DNA of 64,000 bases, from NCBI GenBank assembly GCA_035275345.1, contig DATEMY010000358.1, positions 19,450 through 83,449 of the forward strand, in the 5' to 3' direction. The translations under genes were made by a program, and so were the position numbers. Source of the stretch: JAJVID01 sp035275345. Its GTDB lineage: Bacteria > Acidobacteriota > Blastocatellia > RBC074. Positions within the stretch are counted from its first letter, which is position 1, and each line of letters starts with the position of its first letter. This document shows, one piece after another, positions 16,896 through 24,453 of the stretch. The notes beneath the pieces were generated by a model. It was not told where the DNA came from. It saw only the letters and a program-made list of their open reading frames with translations, and did no database searches.

Positions 16896-17539
16896 ACACT
16901 ACGCCACGCCTGGTCGAAGTCAGACGGAACGCGCTTAAACAGAATGACATCCTGGCTCGCGGGTTGCGCGACCGTTTCCGCGAGGCCGGCGTCCGCGTCG
17001 TCAGCCTGGTTTCAAGCCCCGGCTCGGGCAAAACCACGTTGTTGGAAAAGACGCTGGCGGCGTTGCGGCGGCAATTGCGTGTGGCCGTTATGGTAGGCGA
17101 TCTCGCGACCGAGAACGACGCCGCGCGGCTCGCCCGAACCGAGGCGCCGGTCAAACAGATCATCACCGGCGCGGTTTGTCATCTCGACGCCGCGATGATC
17201 GAGCGGGCGCTCGAAGGCTGGGACCTCGACGCGCTCGACCTGTTGCTGATCGAAAACGTCGGCAACCTGGTCTGCCCGGCGAGCTACGACCTCGGCGAGG
17301 GGTCGCGGGCGGTGTTGCTTTCGGCGCCCGAGGGCGAAGACAAGCCGCTCAAATACCCGACGATCTTCAACACGGCGGACGTGGCCGTGATCACCAAGAT
17401 TGATCTGGCCGGCGCGGTTGAATTAGATCTTGACGTCGCGCGCGAAAACATTCAACGGGTGCGGCCCGGCATGCCGACCATCGAGGTTTCAGCGAAGACC
17501 GGCGAAGGGATGGAGGCTTGGCTGCGGTTTCTTCAATGA
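16892..17539 (+). CDS. hypB: Hydrogenase maturation GTPase HypB
   Basis: The 215-aa SIMIBI-class GTPase starts at ATG 16892, overlapping hypA. It has the P-loop SSPGSGKTT (about 41-49), MVGDLATENDAARL, the GAVCHLDA metal/switch region, and the base-recognition motif TKIDL. It lacks both the N-terminal CxxCGC high-affinity nickel motif and a His-rich region, so it would act with HypA and not store nickel. The gene ends in an ATGA overlap with hypF. Confidence 0.95.
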   Translation: MNTTPRLVEVRRNALKQNDILARGLRDRFREAGVRVVSLVSSPGSGKTTLLEKTLAALRRQLRVAVMVGDLATENDAARLARTEAPVKQIITGAVCHLDAAMIERALEGWDLDALDLLLIENVGNLVCPASYDLGEGSRAVLLSAPEGEDKPLKYPTIFNTADVAVITKIDLAGAVELDLDVARENIQRVRPGMPTIEVSAKTGEGMEAWLRFLQ

Positions 17540-19836
17540 CGACACGAGTGCAAATTTTGGTTCGGGGCGTCGTGCAAGGCGTGGGGTTTCGCCCATACAT
17601 CTTTTCGTTGGCCCGGCGTCGCGCGCTGCGCGGGCAGGTGGTTAACAACGCCGCGGGCGTTTTGATCGATGTCGAGGGCGAAACGACCGCCGTCGAGCAA
17701 TTCATTAACGAGATCGAACTGGGGCCGCCGCCGCTCTCGCGGATAGAATCGGTCGAGCGCCGCGACAACCTGGCTCCCGCCGACTATCCGGAATTCCGCA
17801 TCGCCGAGAGCGAATCCGCCGGACGGAAGTCAGTTCACATCGCGGCCGACATCGGCGTCTGCGCCGATTGCCTGAGGGAACTCTTCGATTCGCGCGACCG
17901 GCGCTATCGCTATCCGTTCATCAACTGCGTCAACTGCGGCCCGCGCTTCACGATCATCGAGGACGTTCCGTATGACCGCGCGAAGACGACGATGCGCGAA
18001 TTCGTTATGTGCAATGAGTGCCGCGCCGAATACGAAAATCCTTTCGACCGCAGATTTCACGCCGAGCCGACGGCCTGCGCGGTTTGCGGCCCGTGGCTTT
18101 ATCTGACGGACGGGAACGGGCGCGAGCTTGAAACCGGCGACGGCGCGATCACCCGCTCGCGCCGTCTGCTTTTGAACGGAAAGATTCTCGCCGTCAAAGG
18201 CGTCGGCGGATTCCATCTCGCCTGCGACGCGACAAACGCCGAGGCGGTCGGGCGATTGAGGCGGAAAAAATATCGTGAAGACAAGCCGTTCGCGCTGATG
18301 GCCGGTTCGATCGAGGCGATTGAGGAACATTGTTCCGTCTCGACATTCGAGCGTGATTTGTTGCTCTCCGAGCGCCGCCCCGTAGTGTTGCTCGCGCGCA
18401 GGCCCGGTTCGTCCCTGTCGAGCCGGTCGAGCGCGGTGGCGCCCGGTCTGAACTCGCTCGGCTTTATGCTGCCCTACGCGCCGCTGCATTATCTGTTGCT
18501 GGAAAACCTCGACCGCCCGCTGGTCATGACCAGCGGGAACGTCTCGGACGAACCGATCTGCCACGAGGATCGAGACGCGCTGGAGCGATTGAGTAAAATC
18601 GCCGACCACTTTCTGCTTCACGACCGGCGCATTCACGTCCGCGCGGATGATTCGGTGGTTTGCGCGCGCGGGAACAAAGAGCTGATCCTGCGCCGCGCGC
18701 GCGGCTATGCGCCCCACGCCTTGAAAACCCCTTTCAAATTCGAGCGCGAAATTCTGGCCTGTGGCGCGGAACTCAAAAACACTTTTTGTCTGACGCGCAG
18801 AGATCACGCCTTCATCAGCCATCACATCGGCGACCTGGAAAACCTGGAGACGCTCCGTTCGTTCGAGCGCGGGATCGAGCATTTCAAACGGCTCTTCAAC
18901 CTGCGTCCCGAAATCATCGCCCATGACCTGCATCCGGAATACATCTCGACTAAATACGCGATGGCGCTCGGCGATGAAATGGTCAAAGTCGGCGTGCAGC
19001 ATCATCACGCGCATATTGCCGGTTGCATGGCCGACAACGGCGTCGATGGCCAGGTGATCGGCGTGGCAATGGACGGGCTGGGTTACGGGACGGACGGACG
19101 TTTGTGGGGATGCGAATTTTTCGTCGCCGAATACGCGCGGGCCGAGCGCGTCACGCATCTCGAATACGCGCCGATGCCCGGCGGAGCGAAAGCTATCCGC
19201 GAGCCATGGCGGATGGCGGCGATCCACCTGCAGCGGGCGTTGGGCGACGAGGCCTTCGATCTGAATCTCGATTTCGTGAAACGAATGGATCGGCGCGCTT
19301 ACGCGACGTTGCGCCGGATGGCCGAACGGGGAGTCAACAGTCCCGAAACGTCGAGCATGGGGCGGCTCTTCGACGCCGTGGCGAGTCTCGCCGGCGTGCG
19401 CGACGTTGCGCGGTATGAAGGCCAGGCCGCGATCGAGTTTGAGATGGCGGCGGACCCAAGCCAGAAGAGCGGTTATGAGTTCGACTGTTCCGGCAAGATC
19501 ATCAAGCCGTCGCCGGTAATTCGCGGCGTCGTCGCCGACCTGCTCCGCCACGTCCCAACGCCGGTGATCGCGGCGAAGTTTCACAACGCGGTCGCCAGCC
19601 TGATTTTCCAGACCGCGCGGCGGATCAGGGCCGAGCGGGGGCTTCATCGCGTGGCCCTTTCGGGCGGCGTCTTTCAGAATCGTCTGCTTTTGAATCGGGC
19701 GATGAGGTTGCTCAAAGCCGACGGCTTCGAGGTCCTCACACACGGCCGCGTGCCGCCCAACGACGGCGGCGTCTCGTTCGGCCAGGCGGTCGTGGCGGGC
19801 GCGCTGACCAGAGCGGACCGGGCAGGAGGTGTTTGA
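17536..19836 (+). CDS. hypF: Carbamoyltransferase HypF
   Basis: The 766-aa protein starts at ATG 17536, overlapping hypB. The domains appear in the usual order: acylphosphatase (VRGVVQGVGFRPYIF), two CxxC-x18-CxxC zinc fingers (CADC ... CVNC and CNEC ... CAVC), a YrdC-like domain with KGVGGFHLACDA, and a Kae1-like domain with HHHAHIAGCMADN and GVFQNRLLL. HypF makes the thiocarboxamide on the HypE C-terminal cysteine from carbamoyl phosphate. Length is normal. The long reading frame on the opposite strand across this gene is a codon-bias shadow. Confidence 0.96.
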   Translation: MTTRVQILVRGVVQGVGFRPYIFSLARRRALRGQVVNNAAGVLIDVEGETTAVEQFINEIELGPPPLSRIESVERRDNLAPADYPEFRIAESESAGRKSVHIAADIGVCADCLRELFDSRDRRYRYPFINCVNCGPRFTIIEDVPYDRAKTTMREFVMCNECRAEYENPFDRRFHAEPTACAVCGPWLYLTDGNGRELETGDGAITRSRRLLLNGKILAVKGVGGFHLACDATNAEAVGRLRRKKYREDKPFALMAGSIEAIEEHCSVSTFERDLLLSERRPVVLLARRPGSSLSSRSSAVAPGLNSLGFMLPYAPLHYLLLENLDRPLVMTSGNVSDEPICHEDRDALERLSKIADHFLLHDRRIHVRADDSVVCARGNKELILRRARGYAPHALKTPFKFEREILACGAELKNTFCLTRRDHAFISHHIGDLENLETLRSFERGIEHFKRLFNLRPEIIAHDLHPEYISTKYAMALGDEMVKVGVQHHHAHIAGCMADNGVDGQVIGVAMDGLGYGTDGRLWGCEFFVAEYARAERVTHLEYAPMPGGAKAIREPWRMAAIHLQRALGDEAFDLNLDFVKRMDRRAYATLRRMAERGVNSPETSSMGRLFDAVASLAGVRDVARYEGQAAIEFEMAADPSQKSGYEFDCSGKIIKPSPVIRGVVADLLRHVPTPVIAAKFHNAVASLIFQTARRIRAERGLHRVALSGGVFQNRLLLNRAMRLLKADGFEVLTHGRVPPNDGGVSFGQAVVAGALTRADRAGGV

Positions 19837-19839
19837 TTA

Positions 19840-20100
19840 ATGTGCCTTGCGATTCCGGGAAGGATTGTCGAAATAGTTGACGAAGCCAACGGCGTCGCCA
19901 AAGTGGATGTGAGCGGCGTCCGTCGCAACGTCAACGTCGCATTGCTCGACGACGCGGGCGTGGGCGATTACGTGTTGATCCACGTCGGCTTCGCGTTGAG
20001 CAAGGTTGATGAAAAAGAAGCCGAAGAGACGCTGCGGGCGCTTCGGGAGTTGGGATCATACGAACAGGAGTTCGAGCAGTTCAAAAGCTCCCTGACCTGA
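19840..20100 (+). CDS. hypC: Hydrogenase assembly chaperone HypC
   Basis: The 86-aa protein begins MCLAIPGRIVEI; the cysteine after the start Met is essential for binding the iron centre and the HypD partner. The small beta-barrel pattern (AKVDVSGVRRNVNVALLDD, YVLIHVGFALSKVDEKEAEETL) is the family norm. It has a GGAGGTG ribosome site and starts just after hypF. Confidence 0.95.
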   Translation: MCLAIPGRIVEIVDEANGVAKVDVSGVRRNVNVALLDDAGVGDYVLIHVGFALSKVDEKEAEETLRALRELGSYEQEFEQFKSSLT

Positions 20101-20182
20101 ATCTCTTGAATCGACGGCCTTGATGACAGCCCGTATGCGTCGAACTATGCGAAGGGCAGTTCAGGTAAGGAGGGTTATGAAA

Positions 20183-20872
20183 ATGAGCAACCTGTCAGAA
20201 GATTTCTCGAAGACCTTTTATCCGTTCCTCCACGAAGGCGCCAATCGTGGCGACGGCCACAATAGTTTGATGGATGAGTTGGGATACGCGCTCGTCGCGA
20301 AAGCCCGCGAGAGCGCCGAGGTCAAGACGCGTTTCTTTGAAGAGAACATGGAGACAATTTTGCGGGCCACGCTGGCGATGGCGCGCGCATTCAATGGCGG
20401 AGGCAAACTGCTGGTTTGCGGCAACGGGGGGAGCGCGACTGACGCCGGGCATGTCGCCACCGAATTCATGCACCCGATTACCGTCGGTCGCCGCGCGCTG
20501 CCCGCGATCTCGCTCACGAACGACGCCTCGACGATGACCGCGGTGGCCAACGATGTCAGCTTCGCCGACGTCTTCTCGCGGCAGATCATCGCGCTCGGCA
20601 AGACTGGAGACATGCTGCTGGGCGTTTCGACCAGCGGCAATTCCGAAAACCTGTTGCGCGCGTTCGAGACCGCGAAGCGGATGGGATTAATCACGATCGG
20701 TTATGCGGGCGGCGATGGCGGCAGGATGGTCTCGAGCGACAGGGTGGATTACTGCCTGACGGTCCCGACCACCAGCGTCCATCGCGTGCAGGAAACGCAG
20801 GTCACGCTCTATCACGTGATGTGGGATCTGGTTCACGAACTGCTTGGGCGCGCTTCCCCGCTGGCTGGTTGA
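20183..20872 (+). CDS. SIS-domain phosphosugar isomerase (GmhA-like) in the hyp operon
   Basis: The 229-aa protein is started at ATG 20183, nine bases after AGGAGG; an ATG at 20177 is also possible. It has the SIS features LLVCGNGGSATDAGHVATEF, VSTSGNSENLLRAFETAKRMG and TTSVHRVQETQVTLYHVMWDLVHELL, all typical of D-sedoheptulose-7-phosphate isomerase (GmhA). Similar genes occur within hyp operons of bacteria with group 1h hydrogenases, in my recollection, and their role there is unexplained. No other heptose genes are nearby, so a hydrogenase-related role, or a different sugar phosphate substrate, is possible. Confidence 0.85.
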   Translation: MSNLSEDFSKTFYPFLHEGANRGDGHNSLMDELGYALVAKARESAEVKTRFFEENMETILRATLAMARAFNGGGKLLVCGNGGSATDAGHVATEFMHPITVGRRALPAISLTNDASTMTAVANDVSFADVFSRQIIALGKTGDMLLGVSTSGNSENLLRAFETAKRMGLITIGYAGGDGGRMVSSDRVDYCLTVPTTSVHRVQETQVTLYHVMWDLVHELLGRASPLAG

Positions 20873-20906
20873 AGGCGCAGAGCCATTGGCTCGAAGAGGA
20901 TGAGTT

Positions 20907-22046
20907 ATGAAACACATCGACGAATATCGCGCGGGCGAGATCGCCGGACGGCTGGCCGAGGAAATCGCCCGGCTCTCGGCCCGGATAAGCGATCCGCCGC
21001 TCAAGCTGATGGAGGTTTGTGGCGGCCACACTCACACGATCTTCAAATACGGCATTGAAGATCTGCTGCCGCCGAACATCCAGATGATTCACGGGCCGGG
21101 TTGTCCGGTGTGCGTCATTCCGCTGGGCCGCGTGGATGACGCGCTGGCCATCGCCAAACGCGAAGGCGTCATTTTCACCACCTTCGGCGATATGATGCGC
21201 GTGCCCGGATCAAAGACGAGCCTGCTGCAGGCGAAGGCCGAAGGCGCCGACGTACGGATTGTCTATTCGCCGCTCGACGCATTGAAGCTGGCGAAGCGGA
21301 ACCCTGATCGTGATGTGGTCTTTCTGGCGCTCGGTTTTGAAACCACCGCGCCTTCGACCGCGCTGACCGTGGTGGCGGCGGCGAAAGAGGGCGTCGGGAA
21401 TTTCAGCGTCTTTTGCAACCACATCATGATTGTGCCGGCGTTGAAGGCGCTGCTCGATTCGCCCGACCTGAGGCTGGACGGCTTCGTCGGGCCTGGACAT
21501 GTCAGTACGGTCATCGGCGCGCTCGTTTACGAGTTCGTGCCGCGCGAGTATGGCAAGCCGCTGGTCGTTTCGGGCTTCGAGCCGCTCGACGTTCTGCAAT
21601 CGGTGGCGATGATTATCAAACAGATTGTCGAATCCCGAGCCGAGGTCGAAAACCAATACGCGCGCTGTGTCCCGCGCGACGGCAACGCGAACGCGCTGGC
21701 GGCGATCCGCGAGGTCTTCGAAGTCCGCGATTATTTCGAGTGGCGCGGCCTGGGATCGATCGCGCGCAGCGGGTTGAAGTTGAGAAAGGAATACAGCCGG
21801 TTCGACGCCGAGTCGCGCTTCGCCGCGCCGGGATTGCGGATCGCCGATCCGAAGGCTTGCCAGTGCGGCGAGATTTTGAAAGGCGTAAAGAAACCGTGGG
21901 AGTGTAAGGTCTTCGGCACGGCTTGCACGCCGGAAACACCGATCGGCTCCTGCATGGTCTCGTCCGAAGGCGCATGCGCGGCCTATTACAATTTCGGACG
22001 GTTGTCGAAGGCGGCCGAGCGGTCGGCGGCGGTAGCCAGGCCGTGA
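20907..22046 (+). CDS. hypD: Hydrogenase maturation scaffold HypD
   Basis: The 379-aa protein carries the HypD signature motifs: MEVCGGHTHTIFKYG, HGPGCPVCVIP, FGDMMRVPGS, LGFETTAPSTA, GFVGPGHVSTVIG and a C-terminal cluster region with CQCGEI, ECKVFG, CTPETPIGSCMVSSEGACAAYY. HypD holds a [4Fe-4S] cluster and, with HypC, the Fe(CN)2CO unit. A GAGG ribosome site precedes the ATG. It is followed by hypE. Confidence 0.96.
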   Translation: MKHIDEYRAGEIAGRLAEEIARLSARISDPPLKLMEVCGGHTHTIFKYGIEDLLPPNIQMIHGPGCPVCVIPLGRVDDALAIAKREGVIFTTFGDMMRVPGSKTSLLQAKAEGADVRIVYSPLDALKLAKRNPDRDVVFLALGFETTAPSTALTVVAAAKEGVGNFSVFCNHIMIVPALKALLDSPDLRLDGFVGPGHVSTVIGALVYEFVPREYGKPLVVSGFEPLDVLQSVAMIIKQIVESRAEVENQYARCVPRDGNANALAAIREVFEVRDYFEWRGLGSIARSGLKLRKEYSRFDAESRFAAPGLRIADPKACQCGEILKGVKKPWECKVFGTACTPETPIGSCMVSSEGACAAYYNFGRLSKAAERSAAVARP

Positions 22047-22115
22047 AGGAGGGCGTAGGCGGCGCATACACGCTCTTCCTCGCGGTCGGGCTGCCGACAC
22101 ATCGAGCAAACAAAC

Positions 22116-23201
22116 ATGGAATTCACCACTTCACCACTCTTCGAACGCGTCGAACGCGCGCGGCGAAGAAAACCGAGAGTAATAGATGAATTCATCACGC
22201 TCGCGCACGGCAGCGGCGGCAAGGCTATGCATGAGCTGGTTGAAGGGCTCTTTCTCGAATACTTCCGCAACCCACTGCTCGAAAAGTTGGAAGATCAGGC
22301 TGTGTTTGAAATTGCGGGCGATTGCCGCGCGTCGCGCCTCGCTTTTACAACGGATTCATACGTCGTCACGCCGCTCTTCTTTCCTGGCGGGGATATCGGC
22401 CGCCTGGCCGTTTGCGGCGCGGTCAACGACCTGGCGATGAGCGGCGCGCGTCCGCTCTACCTCTCAGCAGGTTTCATCATCGAGGAAGGGTTTCCGATCG
22501 CCGACCTCAAACGCGTTCTGCAATCAATGCGCGACGCGGCGGAAGAAGCCGGCGCGCGGATCGTCACCGGCGACACCAAGGTTGTGCAACGAGGAGGCGC
22601 GGACAAGCTATTCATCAACACGGCGGGAATAGGCGTGATTGAACACGACGCTCGTATCTCGGCCGCGAACGTCCGCCCGGGCGACAAAATCATTCTGAGC
22701 GGCGCGATGGGCGATCACGGCGCGACGATTATGATCGCGCGCGGCGAGTTGGGACTGGAGACCAACCTCTGCAGCGATGTCGCGCCGCTCTGGTCGCTGG
22801 TCGAAACGATGCTCGACGCGCCGACCGGGATTCACGCGATGCGCGACCCGACGCGCGGCGGCGTAGCGACGACGCTGAACGAGATCGCGCTCGCTTCCGA
22901 AGTCTGCCTGATAATTGACGAGCGGGCTTTGCCGGTGCGCGATGAAGTCAAAGGCGCATGCGAAATCCTGGGACTCGACCCGCTTTACATCGGCAATGAA
23001 GGCAAGCTGGTGGCCATGGCAGCGGCTGAGGCCGCAGATCGGATCGTCGAGCGGATGCGCCAACACCCTCTGGGCCGCGAGGCGCGAGTCATCGGCGAGG
23101 CGCAGGCCGAACCGATGGGCATCGTCGTTCTGAAAACTGGCTTCGGCGGGACGCGGATCGTTGATATGCTCGCCGGCGAGCAACTGCCGCGCATATGCTG
23201 A
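22116..23201 (+). CDS. hypE: Hydrogenase maturation factor HypE
   Basis: The 361-aa PurM-like ATPase has ITLAHGSGGKAMHELVE near the start, AFTTDSYVVTPLFFPGGDIG, and the C-terminal PRIC, whose last cysteine is carbamoylated and dehydrated to thiocyanate, the source of the CN ligands. The first ~20 residues (MEFTTSPLFERVERARRRKP) are longer than usual; an internal start is not obvious. It is the last gene of the hydrogenase locus, and 47 bases further on a gene of the opposite strand ends. Confidence 0.95.
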   Translation: MEFTTSPLFERVERARRRKPRVIDEFITLAHGSGGKAMHELVEGLFLEYFRNPLLEKLEDQAVFEIAGDCRASRLAFTTDSYVVTPLFFPGGDIGRLAVCGAVNDLAMSGARPLYLSAGFIIEEGFPIADLKRVLQSMRDAAEEAGARIVTGDTKVVQRGGADKLFINTAGIGVIEHDARISAANVRPGDKIILSGAMGDHGATIMIARGELGLETNLCSDVAPLWSLVETMLDAPTGIHAMRDPTRGGVATTLNEIALASEVCLIIDERALPVRDEVKGACEILGLDPLYIGNEGKLVAMAAAEAADRIVERMRQHPLGREARVIGEAQAEPMGIVVLKTGFGGTRIVDMLAGEQLPRIC

Positions 23202-23248
23202 AATTCGTTCAACCTGCCTGGCCGAATTTAACCATATGCGTTGACGGC

Positions 23249-24340
23249 TTAAGGCGCGCTCGCAAAGGGCAATTGTTGGTCGGCCCAAACCACTTGAAAA
23301 CCGCCGTTATCGTCAACGATGACGAGCGCCTTTCTGCCGCCGATCGTGCCGCGCGTGACACCTTCGGGCTTCATCTTTTTAGCGAAGGCTATGTCAAACC
23401 GTCGAACCGCGCTCCCCGAATCCCCGCTCCACTCGTAGAGCGCGAACGGAGACTTCGAGTCGCTGATTGATTTACCGATAATGACGAGAAACGCGTCACG
23501 ATCTGGCTCGTTAAAGAAGCCACGAATCCCTTGCTCACCGAGGGGGGCGCCAACCGAGAGCTGAATTGGCGGCTGGGCTTCCAGATTGTCCGTCGTCCAC
23601 GGCCCGGCCAGGTCTTTAACTCTGACGGGCAAGACTAGCGGCTTTCCGTCCGGCGTCGGGGTACGCACGCCGAAGAGGAAGGCATGGCGGCGCTTATCCC
23701 AGGTGAAGCCCTCAATGTTAAGCCCCCCATCGTCGGGTTTAATCTGTGCGGCGACGGCGAGCTGAGGGTAGGCGCTGATGAGCCATGCGCGGAAGCCCGG
23801 CATATTTTCGGCGCTCAGCGTGTCATCCGGGTTGACGGTCACGCGCAAGACCCCGCTCGGGGGGACATCCAACACCTCTTTCTTAGCCTTCTTGACGTAT
23901 AGTGACGAGGTGACAAATACGTAGCGGCGCCCGTTCTCCTCGACGAGCGTCATGTCTTCCAGGTCATCAACCGCGCCGGGCGCGAGTCCTTGCAGCGGTC
24001 GCCGGATCAACGGCCCTTTCTTCTGCCCGTCGTTTGTCAGGTCTAGCTCGAACAGCGCGTCATTTGTATTGTTATCGCAGATGAGGAAGCGGGCGTCGGC
24101 GAGTTGGACAATGCCCGAAGCGTTGTATTCGTCTTTCACGTTTACCTCGCCGAAGGGGATGGAGTCCACTGTCAACGCCGCCGGCGCGACAGAACTCAGG
24201 CCGCCGGCGCCTGAACCGGCAGGCTTTGAACACCCTGCGGCCAACGAAACGCAGAGCATGGCGAGCAGCGCCCGTGTAATAAAACCGCAAGTCGCCTGAC
24301 CTGAGATTGCCCGATTAAAGAGCTTCAAGCACATTCCCAT
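23249..24340 (-). CDS. Secreted lipoprotein, DUF3616-like
   Basis: The 363-aa protein has a hydrophobic signal and lipobox (LAMLCVSLAAGCSKP, Cys near residue 37), then a Gly/Ser linker. The rest has repeated beta-strand patterns like a propeller: ASGIVQLADARFLICDNNTNDALFELDL, DDLEDMTLVEENGRRYVFVTSS, GLNIEGFTWDKRRHAFLFGVRTP and KPEGVTRGTIGGRKALVIVDDNG. This layout resembles DUF3616 proteins. The substrate is unknown. It lies downstream of a rhamnogalacturonan lyase gene in the same direction, 113 bases away, so it may belong to the same polysaccharide locus. Confidence 0.65.
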   Translation of the reverse strand: MGMCLKLFNRAISGQATCGFITRALLAMLCVSLAAGCSKPAGSGAGGLSSVAPAALTVDSIPFGEVNVKDEYNASGIVQLADARFLICDNNTNDALFELDLTNDGQKKGPLIRRPLQGLAPGAVDDLEDMTLVEENGRRYVFVTSSLYVKKAKKEVLDVPPSGVLRVTVNPDDTLSAENMPGFRAWLISAYPQLAVAAQIKPDDGGLNIEGFTWDKRRHAFLFGVRTPTPDGKPLVLPVRVKDLAGPWTTDNLEAQPPIQLSVGAPLGEQGIRGFFNEPDRDAFLVIIGKSISDSKSPFALYEWSGDSGSAVRRFDIAFAKKMKPEGVTRGTIGGRKALVIVDDNGGFQVVWADQQLPFASAP

Positions 24341-24351
24341 TTTTACTCCTC

Positions 24352-24401
24352 TTATGATGAACCAAGGGGCAGCAGTTTATGATGAACCAAGGGGCAGCAG
24401 T
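24352..24401 (+). repeat. Perfect 25-bp tandem duplication upstream of the lipoprotein gene
   Basis: The 25-base unit starting TTATGATGAACCAAGGGGCA occurs twice head to tail (24352-24376 and 24377-24401) without a mismatch. It lies immediately upstream of the minus-strand lipoprotein gene, in the position of its leader or promoter. It could be a recent slippage duplication or a pair of regulatory sites. Confidence 0.95.
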
Positions 24402-24453
24402 CTGAATCTGTAGTAACAATAATGCCAACGCCTGTGAAGCGCGAAAAGCAGCT

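Noticed and set aside
17830..19743. A 637-codon minus-strand frame across hypF
   Set aside because: It is antisense to a clear HypF with all family motifs; the open frame is a consequence of strong codon bias.
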